NCBI GenBank assembly: GCA_905233165.1
Contig: CAJODL010000001.1
Location: 248,001-312,000, forward strand
Source of the DNA: an uncultured Prevotella sp.
GTDB taxonomy: Bacteria; Bacteroidota; Bacteroidia; Bacteroidales; Bacteroidaceae
Direction of reading: 5' to 3'
Length of the DNA stretch: 64,000 nt
In this document: positions 43,576 to 51,517 of the stretch, one piece after another
Position numbering within the stretch: the stretch's first letter is position 1
Layout: each line of letters starts with the position of its first letter
Translations under genes and position numbers: made by a program
Notes under the pieces: model-generated
The model's database searches: none
Seen by the model: the letters and a program-made list of their open reading frames with translations, nothing else
What the model was told of the DNA's origin: nothing

Positions 43576-45762
43576 TTATTCTGCTGGAACAAAATCTAAT
43601 TGTTTTTTCTCGACATTAGCCTTGGAAACCTTAATAGTTATAGGGTCTCCAAGGTTGTATCTGTTGTGATGCCTGCGGCCTACTAAACAAAAGTTTTTCT
43701 CGTCAAAGTCGTAATAATCATCTTTTAGATCCTGCAGACTTATCATTCCTTCACAATGGTTCTCATCAATCTCGCAGTATATGCCATAACTGGTTAAACC
43801 ACTTATATGAGCCTCAAATTCTTCTCCTACAAATTGCCCCATAAATTCCACCATCTTATACTTGATAGAATCTCGTTCTGCCATAGCAGCTGTCTGTTCT
43901 TGCTGGGAAGAATGTTCGCATAATTCTTCATATTTATCTTCGCTGGCACTCTTTCCGCCTTCTTCGTAACGGGTAAGTAGTCGATGTACCATGGTGTCAG
44001 GATAACGTCTAATGGGCGATGTGAAATGTGTATAGTAGTCGAAGGCAAGTCCAAAGTGTCCTATGTTGTGTACAGAATATTTGGCTTTCATCATTGCCCT
44101 TAATGCTACCATTTGAATAGCATTACTCTCTGGTTTACCTTCTATCTCATCCATCAAGGTATTGATAGCGCGTGCGGTAGCACCTTTTGTGCCTGTAGAT
44201 TTCATCTTATAGCCAAACTTGGTAACGAAGGAACGAAGGGTCTCCATCTTCTGTGGGTCTGGGGAATCATGGATTCGATAGGGTAGGGTCTTCGCTTTTG
44301 CTGGTTTTCCGCCTTTTGACTTCTTCACCTTTCCTACATGTTCAGCAACGGTTTTGTTTGCCAGAAGCATAAACTCTTCTATCAATTTGTTGGCATCTTG
44401 ACTCCTTTTGACGTAGCAGCGTATTGGTTTGCCTTTTTCGTCTATGTCAAAACGCATTTCCTCTCGATCAAATCGCACAGAACCGTTCTTAAAACGTCTT
44501 TCCCTAAGTTTTTTTGCTAACTTGTCAAGGGTGAGTAATTGTTCGGAATATGGGTCTTCCACTTTGTCGCGATTCATTATACCAGGTCTGTTACTCTCTA
44601 TTACAGCCTGAACCTCTTCGTAGGCATAGCGACGATTACTCTTTATAACAGTATGTACTATGCGATATTTCTTTACATTGGCTTCTTCGTCAAGTAGGAA
44701 GATGACGCTATATGCCAGTTTCTCTTCATCTGGACGGAGTGAACAGATATAGTTACATAGTCTTTCAGGAAGCATAGGAATGGTTCGATCGACAAGATAT
44801 ACTGACGTTGCACGCTTTTGTGCCTCCTTGTCAATTATAGAACCCTCTGTAACATAATGTGAAACATCGGCAATGTGAACACCAACTTCCCAAAGATTTC
44901 CTTCCTTTCTGATGGATAGAGCATCATCAAAGTCTTTTGCATCATGTGGATCGATGGTACATGTCCATACATCCCTGAAATCTTCTCGTTTTTCAAGTTC
45001 TTCCTTTGTGATGGTATCAGGAATCTTGTTGGCAGCATCCTCTACTTCCTTTGGATATTTATATGGTAAACCATATTGTGCCAGAATAGTGTGCATCTCA
45101 GCATCATTATCACCCTGTTTACCAAGTATATCAACTACTTCAGCAATTATACTGCGTTGTTCTCCATCAGGCCATGATAATACTTTTACAACAGCTTTGT
45201 CGTTTGTCTTCCCTTTTTTCAGTTTATCCTTAGGGATGATGATGCTAGTAGTAATACTTTCTGTTGGTAACAGATAAGCAAAACCTTTGTCGACCTTTAA
45301 TTTTCCAACAAACTGGTCTTTCTTACGTTGTATTATTTCTACGACTCTCGCTTCGCGTATGTGGTTGCGTTTGCGAGCCATCATCATAATTTGTACTCGG
45401 TCGCCATTCATAGCATACAAGGAGTTTCGCTCTGCTACGAAGACAGGTGTTTCCGAGCCGTCAGGTATAACGCTATTTCTTCCGTTTGCCTTCGCTTGGA
45501 AGGTGCCGACCAAAGTCTGGGTGTTGTCAGCAAGTTTGTAGCTGGTATCTGAAATTTTAACAAGAAAATCATCCCATGCCATCTCTTCCATGATGTCGAT
45601 GGCTAGCATCTTTAGAGGATGAGTGTCAAGATGCAGGAGCTTAAAAATCTGTTTTAGGGAGAAGGTTTCATTCGGATTACTCGAGAAGAATGCCTCCAAC
45701 CTCTCAATCAGTTGTGCTCTCGTCAAGCGTTTGCCGCCTTTCTTACTTCTAGTTTTAGTCAT
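43576..45762 (-). CDS. rnr: Ribonuclease R
   Basis: This 728-residue 3'-5' exoribonuclease degrades structured RNA and takes part in tmRNA-linked decay. Order: N-terminal helix-turn-helix (about 1-75), cold-shock domains (80-230), the RNB catalytic domain with metal-binding Asp residues in CTIDPHDAKDFDDALSI and with FTSPIRRYPDTMVHR, and a C-terminal S1 domain (about 640-725, EEFEAHISGLTSYGIYCEI). Length is usual for Bacteroidetes RNase R. The S41 gene ends 58 bases upstream of its start on the same strand, so co-transcription is possible. Confidence 0.95.
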   Translation of the reverse strand: MTKTRSKKGGKRLTRAQLIERLEAFFSSNPNETFSLKQIFKLLHLDTHPLKMLAIDIMEEMAWDDFLVKISDTSYKLADNTQTLVGTFQAKANGRNSVIPDGSETPVFVAERNSLYAMNGDRVQIMMMARKRNHIREARVVEIIQRKKDQFVGKLKVDKGFAYLLPTESITTSIIIPKDKLKKGKTNDKAVVKVLSWPDGEQRSIIAEVVDILGKQGDNDAEMHTILAQYGLPYKYPKEVEDAANKIPDTITKEELEKREDFRDVWTCTIDPHDAKDFDDALSIRKEGNLWEVGVHIADVSHYVTEGSIIDKEAQKRATSVYLVDRTIPMLPERLCNYICSLRPDEEKLAYSVIFLLDEEANVKKYRIVHTVIKSNRRYAYEEVQAVIESNRPGIMNRDKVEDPYSEQLLTLDKLAKKLRERRFKNGSVRFDREEMRFDIDEKGKPIRCYVKRSQDANKLIEEFMLLANKTVAEHVGKVKKSKGGKPAKAKTLPYRIHDSPDPQKMETLRSFVTKFGYKMKSTGTKGATARAINTLMDEIEGKPESNAIQMVALRAMMKAKYSVHNIGHFGLAFDYYTHFTSPIRRYPDTMVHRLLTRYEEGGKSASEDKYEELCEHSSQQEQTAAMAERDSIKYKMVEFMGQFVGEEFEAHISGLTSYGIYCEIDENHCEGMISLQDLKDDYYDFDEKNFCLVGRRHHNRYNLGDPITIKVSKANVEKKQLDFVPAE

Positions 45763-45820
45763 AGTTTATCTTAGGTTTATATCTTTCTTATACAACTCTT
45801 AACTCTTTTACTCTAATTAC

Positions 45821-47365
45821 TTACTTTTGTTCCAAAAACTCCACAGCCTTTTTCACTTGCTTGTCGTGCTGTATGGCGCTGGCAATATTGCCTCTCTGGA
45901 AATAATATGCAGTGATAATGTCTTGTTCTATAAGTCGTTGTATGATAGTGCGATTTTTGTCTAATTCTTTTGAAAGGTTATGAGTTAGTTTTGTTTTTAA
46001 AGCCTCAAACTCATCCTTTGCATCATCATAATAGCCCTCGAATTTTGCAAATTTCACCAATTCATCGAATTCTTTGCTTGTCTCTCTGTCATATTTGAAG
46101 CCGCTCTTTAAAACAGCTTCTTTGAAATCATTCCATTCTGCATCAGTAAGGTGAAAATCTTCTGCAGGTGCTATTTTTTTGTGTTTTCTGATATAATCAA
46201 CAGCCCAATGGAATTCTACCTCTGTAGAGTCAAGACCTGATCCGCAAAGGTATGCTGCTATATTTGGTAGCGAATCGTTGCTTACCTCGATGTCTGGTTT
46301 GACTCCGATTCCTTGTACGCATTCTCCAGCAGGTAGATAATACCTTGATGTTGTTACCTTTAAGGAAGCATCATGTGGCAATTCGATAGGTTGTTGCACG
46401 AGACCTTTGCCATAGGTTTTCTTTCCTAAGATCGTTGCCCTCTTCAAATCTTGTAAGGAGCCAGCCGTTATCTCGCTTGCTGAAGCACTGTTTTCATTTA
46501 CCAGAACAACTACTGGCATAATGGTATCTAAAGGTTCCGATTCTGTTTTGTACTCATTGTTAGAACGTGCAATTTTACCCTTCGTAGTAACAATGGTAAC
46601 GTCTTTCGGAACAAACATATTCACTATTTTGATAGCTTCTGCTAATGAACCACCACCATTATTTCTCAGGTCAAAGATGAGTTTCTTCATGCCTTGTCCT
46701 CGCATCTCTACGAGGGCTCTTCTAATATCTCTTGAACACTCGTCTGTAAACTGTGTCAGTAGAAGATAGCCTATATCGTTATTGCTTTTTAGCAGACCAT
46801 AATATGGTACGCTGGGTAATTGTATAGCTTTTCTTGTTACCTTCTTTTTATATATCTTGCCGTTGCGCTCAATCTTTAGGATGAAACTTGTGCCCGCTTC
46901 TCCACGTAGGCGGCTGGAAACATAATCCACCTTCTTTCCTATCATTGAAGAATCATCAATAGCAATAACCTTGTCACCCTTTTGTAGTCCTATGATAGAG
47001 GCAGGCATATTCTCATATGGCTCATCTATGACGATGCAACTGTCTCTAAGGTCTTGCTTTATAATAGCTCCTATACCAGCATATTTTCCTGTCAGCATAG
47101 TTTTCAGGTTCTTCACCTCATTGGCGGGATAGTATTCAGTATATGGATCAAGAGATCTAAGCATAGCCTTGATGCCAATGCCTACTGTTTTGTCGGGATC
47201 CAGTGAATCCACATACATCATATCGAGATTCTTATATATTGAAGAGAATACCTCGAGATTACGCATAACATCAAAATTATGGTTTTTGACGACAGGCTTG
47301 TTATCGGCATATAATGAAATGTTAACCGAACAAAGAAGCACTATTGTATAAAATAATTTTCTCAT
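45821..47365 (-). CDS. S41 family C-terminal processing peptidase
   Basis: This 514-residue protease resembles Prc/CtpA. It has a signal peptide (about 1-20, NISLYA), a PDZ domain (about 85-165, YAGIGAIIKQ and GLQKGDKVIAID) and the S41 core: LRNNGGGSLAEAIKI, the Ser in NENSASASEITAG and the Lys in GKKTYGKGLVQQP. It works in the periplasm on protein C-termini; targets unknown. I start at 47365 (MRKLFYT) because the in-frame ATG at 47404 lies upstream of the promoter box. RNase R follows on the same strand. Confidence 0.92.
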   Translation of the reverse strand: MRKLFYTIVLLCSVNISLYADNKPVVKNHNFDVMRNLEVFSSIYKNLDMMYVDSLDPDKTVGIGIKAMLRSLDPYTEYYPANEVKNLKTMLTGKYAGIGAIIKQDLRDSCIVIDEPYENMPASIIGLQKGDKVIAIDDSSMIGKKVDYVSSRLRGEAGTSFILKIERNGKIYKKKVTRKAIQLPSVPYYGLLKSNNDIGYLLLTQFTDECSRDIRRALVEMRGQGMKKLIFDLRNNGGGSLAEAIKIVNMFVPKDVTIVTTKGKIARSNNEYKTESEPLDTIMPVVVLVNENSASASEITAGSLQDLKRATILGKKTYGKGLVQQPIELPHDASLKVTTSRYYLPAGECVQGIGVKPDIEVSNDSLPNIAAYLCGSGLDSTEVEFHWAVDYIRKHKKIAPAEDFHLTDAEWNDFKEAVLKSGFKYDRETSKEFDELVKFAKFEGYYDDAKDEFEALKTKLTHNLSKELDKNRTIIQRLIEQDIITAYYFQRGNIASAIQHDKQVKKAVEFLEQK

Positions 47366-47373
47366 AGCAGTTG

Positions 47374-47404
47374 CAAAGTTACGATTAAGTGAGCAAAAAA
47401 CCAA
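47374..47404 (-). promoter_or_regulatory. Promoter of the S41 peptidase gene
   Basis: On the minus strand, TTG (complement 47402-47404), a 20-base spacer and TAACTTTG (47374-47381), leaving 8 bases before the ATG. Confidence 0.7.
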
Positions 47405-47514
47405 GAGAAAATGAAATTTTTTTCATTTATATCTTGTATTTTCGAGCGGATGTAGCTTCGACAGAAGGTCAAAGTTGCGATTTGGTTAATGAATAATGCA
47501 AGAAAATTAAAATA

Positions 47515-47551
47515 AATAACAAAAAAGAAGAGTCAACATATGACTCTTCTT
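47515..47551 (-). terminator. Terminator of tRNA-Asn
   Basis: On the minus strand AAGAAGAGTCA pairs perfectly with TGACTCTTCTT around a 5-base loop and runs into a T-tract. It starts 3 bases after the tRNA 3' end. Confidence 0.85.
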
Positions 47552-47554
47552 GTG

Positions 47555-47628
47555 CGCTCCCTCTTGGGCTTGAACCAAGGACCCCCTGATTAACAGTCAG
47601 ATGCTCTAACCAACTGAGCTAAGGAAGC
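47555..47628 (-). tRNA. tRNA-Asn (GTT)
   Basis: A 74-base cloverleaf: acceptor GCTTCCT pairs with AGGGAGC (one G-U), D-arm GCTC/GAGC, anticodon loop CTGTTAA with GTT, T-arm CTTGG-TTCAAGC-CCAAG, discriminator G. The CCA is not encoded. It has its own promoter and terminator. Confidence 0.95.
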
Positions 47629-47658
47629 TTTTTTGTGCAATTTTCTTGAATTGCGGTG

Positions 47659-47689
47659 CAAAGGTACAACGAAAAACTGAAATATCCAA
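47659..47689 (-). promoter_or_regulatory. Promoter of tRNA-Asn
   Basis: On the minus strand TTG (complement 47687-47689), a 20-base spacer and TACCTTTG (47659-47666), about 30 bases before the tRNA 5' end. Confidence 0.7.
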
Positions 47690-47745
47690 ATTTTTCTGCG
47701 AGTTTTTTTACTTTTTCCTGCAAAAAACTCCAAAAAGCCGTAAAA

Positions 47746-48903
47746 TCACTTCGACATTATCTCGCAAATTCTGTTTTGTAGTGTGCGAGCATAAGGTTTG
47801 TCGTAGCAATTATTAATAAGGATAGAGAAAGCAATATCATGTCCATTGGATGCTGTAAGATATCCACTTAAGGTTGAGACACCATTAAGTGTTCCTGTTT
47901 TAGCATGTACATTATTGTGGGCCATACCGTTAGTCATTCTCTTTCCCAAAGTACCATCAACACCTGCAATAGGCATATTGTCATAAAGCAACTGGAAAAT
48001 ATTTCTGTCATTATAGACATACCTCAAAAGATCTACCTGTGATTGGGCTGTTGATTTATTGGAATGAGACAGGCCGCTTCCGTCAATGATGTTGTAGTAA
48101 TTATACTTTATATCCCATTGACATTCTTCTGGTCGATATCTTTCGCGGATTCTACTTACCATATCTCTAACAACATCCTTGCATCCGTCATATGACCAGT
48201 TCTGATCATTCTTTACAAGGTTCAGCAACATCGATTCTGCATATATGTTATCGCTGCTTTTCAGCATACGATTCATTACCTTCATCAAAGGAGTACGGAT
48301 AAATCCCAGTGGATACGTTCCTCTGTCAGTTGTATTTTCCTTTCCCCATGTAAGGGTTGATGAGAATTTTACAGTATCTGAAGCAAGCAGTCTTGCCACC
48401 TGTGGTGCAAAATTATCTTCTGCAAGGCGTATATGCTGCGTCTTTTCGTTAATGCAAAGAATGATGCCACCATCGATGGAATCATATCCCATTGCAATGA
48501 TTTTGTCCTTAATAGCTCTTGCTCCCTCTGCTGTTAGGGTAGGGTCGCAGTTGGTATTGATGTAAATGTCTCCCTTTAGGAAAAGATTACCTAAGGTATC
48601 CATCGCCTCCTCGCCATTTGTGGTGATACTTGTCAGAAAAGTGAAATCTTCACCATATGTGGAGAGCATAGCAGTAGCAGTATATAGTTTCTGGGTGCTG
48701 GCAGGAACCATCATCCTGTCTGCATTCCATTCATACAAGGTAGAATCGGCAGTCAGGTCATAGATACAACATCCTATGGAAACCTTTTTGGTTTTTGATA
48801 ATACCTCATTTACTTCTGTTCGTAAATCCTCTTCCCATGTTTGGGCACTCAGACTTAGCGCCAGAAATAAAAGCATAAGTATTGAAAGACTCTTTTTATT
48901 CAT
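47746..48903 (-). CDS. dacB: PBP4-type D-alanyl-D-alanine carboxypeptidase/endopeptidase (S13)
   Basis: This 385-residue periplasmic penicillin-binding protein trims or cleaves peptidoglycan cross-links. It has a signal peptide (about 1-21, SLSAQ) and the three serine-peptidase motifs: SxxK as Ser69-Thr-Gln-Lys72 (VPASTQKLYT), SDN in LKSSDNIYAES, and KTG in HAKTGTLNGVST. It is shorter than E. coli DacB (477), mainly in the insert between the first two motifs. I start at 48903 (MNKKSLSIL) so the signal peptide is normal. It lies just after tRNA-Met and its terminator on the same strand, with no clear promoter box between. Confidence 0.9.
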   Translation of the reverse strand: MNKKSLSILMLLFLALSLSAQTWEEDLRTEVNEVLSKTKKVSIGCCIYDLTADSTLYEWNADRMMVPASTQKLYTATAMLSTYGEDFTFLTSITTNGEEAMDTLGNLFLKGDIYINTNCDPTLTAEGARAIKDKIIAMGYDSIDGGIILCINEKTQHIRLAEDNFAPQVARLLASDTVKFSSTLTWGKENTTDRGTYPLGFIRTPLMKVMNRMLKSSDNIYAESMLLNLVKNDQNWSYDGCKDVVRDMVSRIRERYRPEECQWDIKYNYYNIIDGSGLSHSNKSTAQSQVDLLRYVYNDRNIFQLLYDNMPIAGVDGTLGKRMTNGMAHNNVHAKTGTLNGVSTLSGYLTASNGHDIAFSILINNCYDKPYARTLQNRICEIMSK

Positions 48904-48907
48904 ATCT

Positions 48908-48949
48908 TTGAAAAGAGAAAAGGCATCACTCATATCGAGTGGTGCCTTT
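48908..48949 (-). terminator. Terminator of tRNA-Met overlapping the dacB leader
   Basis: On the minus strand AAAGGCACCACTC pairs with the arm at 48919-48931 (13 bp with one G-U) around a 5-base loop, then TTTCTCTTTTC. It begins 3 bases after the tRNA and ends close to the dacB ATG at 48903, so read-through may supply the dacB message. Confidence 0.75.
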
Positions 48950-48951
48950 CG

Positions 48952-49025
48952 TGGGCCATCTAGGGCTTGAACCTAGGACCTCCAGATTATGAGTCTGTTG
49001 CTCTAACCAACTGAGCTAAAAGCCC
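48952..49025 (-). tRNA. tRNA-Met (CAT), probably elongator
   Basis: A 74-base cloverleaf: acceptor GGGCTTT pairs with ATGGCCC (one T-T mismatch), D-arm GCTC/GAGC, anticodon loop CTCATAA with CAT, T-arm CTAGG-TTCAAGC-CCTAG, discriminator A, no encoded CCA. A CAT anticodon can also mark the lysidine-modified tRNA-Ile; the body looks more like elongator Met. It is not the initiator type. Confidence 0.85.
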
Positions 49026-49071
49026 GTGCTAACGTGGAATATATTCAAGGTGGAAACCACGCTTGCGGGTG

Positions 49072-49079
49072 CAAAGGTA
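49072..49079 (-). promoter_or_regulatory. -7 box of tRNA-Met
   Basis: The minus strand reads TACCTTTG 46 bases before the tRNA 5' end. No clear TTG lies 20 bases upstream. Confidence 0.55.
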
Positions 49080-49185
49080 CAAAAAAATCTGTATAGAGGC
49101 GAGTCCTAAGAGGATAAAAGACAAAAATTTAAGTTTTTTTCACCTTTTGGAATCCCTTCAGTTGCTTTTATAAATTCTTTTCACC

Positions 49186-51186
49186 TTATTTATTATATCC
49201 ATATGGTGGGTTTTCATACATTGTAATATTTATTCTAAAATCCATCATTTCATCGAGATTATGTACAGGATGTTCCACATCTTGTGGTATAGGTTTTTTT
49301 GAGAATGTCTGGAAGTATAGAATGCAAGCATCATGCCACCATACAGCATCTCGTACTTGTATGCGCAGTTTTCGCTGCACCTCATTAAAACGCTGCTGGT
49401 CAATATATGGCTGCAAAGCATCCCATGTCTTTAGCATGTCTCTTGTTACACCAACCCCTTCATCGTACTTGTGGCACAGCTCTTCCCAGAAGGTACGTCC
49501 GTTTTTCATCTTGTAGTCCCAAGGTACATGATGAAACCATGCTAACAATGTTTCAGGACAGGCATTGATGTTGTCATACAAGTTACAGAGTTCTTCTGGA
49601 TATTGTGAAACAGCATCTGTTCCTTTGCGGCTTCTGTCAAATCCTAATCCTATGGAATCCGCCTGATGATAATATGGTGGTGTCCAGTCGCGACGCATAC
49701 CAGGTTTAGTAAACCAAGGTGCTGGACCATAGTGGTGACCTTCTGCAAAGATATGATGTAATCCGAGAGGCATCATATAGCTGACTGCTGCTTCATGACT
49801 GGCGAGCATAGTCTTTATGAGTAGAGAGTTTAGAGTTGAGAGTTTAGAGTCAAATGTTTGTCCGAGCCACTCTTTTGCTATTTCCTCAGATGTTATTTTT
49901 GGATTCCACGCCAGTCGTCCGAAGGCATACCAGTTGGCTTGAGCAAAGTGATGACCACACCAGTTTGTGTCGTCTCCTATATTGGCAACACCTGCCATAG
50001 CCTTTAGTGATGAAGGGTTGATGCTACCTAAAAATTCTTTCCACATAGGAGAGAGGAATACAAGGTGGTTAGCTGCTCCCAGATATTCCTGAGTAATCTG
50101 CAGTTCTGCCATCATAGATGTCTTCTTCATTCCAGTGAACAGCGGACTATATGGCTCTCGAGGCTGGAAATCGATAGGACCGTTTTTTATTTGTATAATG
50201 ACATTATCCAAGAATTGTCCGTCAAGTGGCATAAACTCGTTATATGCCTGCTTGGCTCTATCATTGTCATTAGGATTATACACAAAAGAACGCCACATAA
50301 CGATACCATCGTGCTTTTTTAATACTTTTGCAAGCATATTGGCACCTTCTGCGTGAGAGCGACCATAATCACAAGGGCCTGGCTCTCCCTCAGAATTGGC
50401 TTTTACGAGGAAACCTCCAAAGTCTGGTATCATTTTGTATATTTCCGCAACTTTCTCCTCCCACCATTTTATAACATCTTTATTTAGAGGATCAGCAGTT
50501 GACAATCCCCCTAAGCGTATAGGAGAAGCAAAGTTTATTGACAGATATACTCTTATTCCGTATGGTCGCAGTATGTCTGCTATTTGTTTTGCCTTTTCCA
50601 ACTGTTGGGTAGAAAGGGTAGCAGGTTTTGCATTTACGTTGTTCAATACTGTTCCGTTTATGCCAACAGAGGCATTAGCTCTTCCGTATTGCTGTATTCG
50701 TGCACTGTTCAGCGCTTCTTTTGTCCAGAAAATGCTCCTACCAGCAAATCCTCGCTCTATAGTACCATCAGGATTATCCCAATGGTTAAGGATTCTCAGA
50801 GCATACGCAGGATGTTCCTTTATATTAAGGTTTGTGCAATCAGCTCCTGTCTCCTGTAGGCGCAATAGGTGATATGCTCCATAGAGCAGGCCGATGTCAG
50901 AGCCAGCAGAGAGGACAACCTTTCCATTTGTTGTTGTTATGAAATAGTCATCGTGTCCAAGGCTGCGTTGTCGCCTTAACTCAACTGGCTTCCCTTTCCA
51001 GAAACTCTTCAGTTCCACCATTGCGGTACCAGACACCCCAGTTATCTCAGCAGGGGTGTTTGCGAAGTCATAACGCAACCATAGTTTACTACCATCTTCA
51101 TTTGGAAACTTAGGGGCAGCATTGTTTGCCGCCCCTAAGGTGAGAACCTGTGTAAGGAAACACAGGCAAAATAACATTTTGTTCAT
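49186..51186 (-). CDS. GH67 alpha-glucuronidase
   Basis: This 666-residue enzyme should remove 4-O-methylglucuronic acid from the ends of xylo-oligosaccharides. It has a signal peptide (MNKMLFCLCFL to about residue 22). An N-terminal domain (about 30-120) is followed by the GH67 barrel with HWDNPDGTIERGFAG, the Glu of KANSEGEPGPCDYGR and the acidic pair around FQPREPYSP, and the C-terminal HHVPWDYKMKNGRTFWEE. I prefer the ATG at 51186; one at 51213 adds nine residues before the signal peptide. Residues encoded by 49817-49850 (SKLSTLNSLL) come from a CTCTAAA-type repeat inserted in frame. It is divergent from the transporter/GH10/GH43 genes, matching the role of xynF in Prevotella xylan clusters. 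Confidence 0.9.
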   Translation of the reverse strand: MNKMLFCLCFLTQVLTLGAANNAAPKFPNEDGSKLWLRYDFANTPAEITGVSGTAMVELKSFWKGKPVELRRQRSLGHDDYFITTTNGKVVLSAGSDIGLLYGAYHLLRLQETGADCTNLNIKEHPAYALRILNHWDNPDGTIERGFAGRSIFWTKEALNSARIQQYGRANASVGINGTVLNNVNAKPATLSTQQLEKAKQIADILRPYGIRVYLSINFASPIRLGGLSTADPLNKDVIKWWEEKVAEIYKMIPDFGGFLVKANSEGEPGPCDYGRSHAEGANMLAKVLKKHDGIVMWRSFVYNPNDNDRAKQAYNEFMPLDGQFLDNVIIQIKNGPIDFQPREPYSPLFTGMKKTSMMAELQITQEYLGAANHLVFLSPMWKEFLGSINPSSLKAMAGVANIGDDTNWCGHHFAQANWYAFGRLAWNPKITSEEIAKEWLGQTFDSKLSTLNSLLIKTMLASHEAAVSYMMPLGLHHIFAEGHHYGPAPWFTKPGMRRDWTPPYYHQADSIGLGFDRSRKGTDAVSQYPEELCNLYDNINACPETLLAWFHHVPWDYKMKNGRTFWEELCHKYDEGVGVTRDMLKTWDALQPYIDQQRFNEVQRKLRIQVRDAVWWHDACILYFQTFSKKPIPQDVEHPVHNLDEMMDFRINITMYENPPYGYNK

Positions 51187-51255
51187 TAGGCTTATATTTC
51201 TCGCTTGTAGCATATACCTTATATATAATATACGTAAAATCTTTTCTTTTTTTAA

Positions 51256-51292
51256 GAGAGCTGCAACTGTGACAGTTGCAGCTCTTTTTTTT
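51256..51292 (+). terminator. Orphan terminator in the divergent xylan region
   Basis: GAGCTGCAACTG (51258-51269) pairs perfectly with CAGTTGCAGCTC (51273-51284) over a 3-base loop, followed by eight T on the plus strand. No plus-strand gene precedes it; the nearest upstream gene (GH67) is on the other strand. It lies within the expected GH67 leader. Confidence 0.7.
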
Positions 51293-51337
51293 AACTAAAC
51301 TTACTAACCATTATGATGAAAAAAACTTTACCGAGTG

Positions 51338-51345
51338 CAAAAGTA
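51338..51345 (-). promoter_or_regulatory. Candidate -7 box of GH67
   Basis: The minus strand reads TACTTTTG. It would give a leader of about 150 bases that contains the hairpin at 51256-51292. No clear TTG lies upstream. Confidence 0.4.
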
Positions 51346-51464
51346 CGGTTTTTCCGAGAAATAAACTTTATATTTTGTTTCTTTTTCATAAAATATTGTT
51401 TCTGAAGGCGAAAAAAACTTCACTATGTTACACTGGGAAAACTTTTTAGAATTTTCTACAATTT

Positions 51465-51491
51465 TTGTCTCATACATTATGTATATTTTTG
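51465..51491 (+). promoter_or_regulatory. Candidate promoter of the xylan transporter operon
   Basis: TATTTTTG at 51484-51491 lies 26 bases before the ATG at 51518. A TTG at 51465-51467 gives a short 16-base spacer, consistent with a promoter that needs an activator. Confidence 0.5.
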
Positions 51492-51517
51492 CAATCGAAA
51501 TCTAAACAACAATTCAA

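Noticed and set aside
51313..51405. 30-codon frame MMKKTLPSAKV in the xylan divergent region
   Set aside because: It looks like a gene start but soon degenerates and has no terminator or conserved features; treated as a possible remnant, not a gene.
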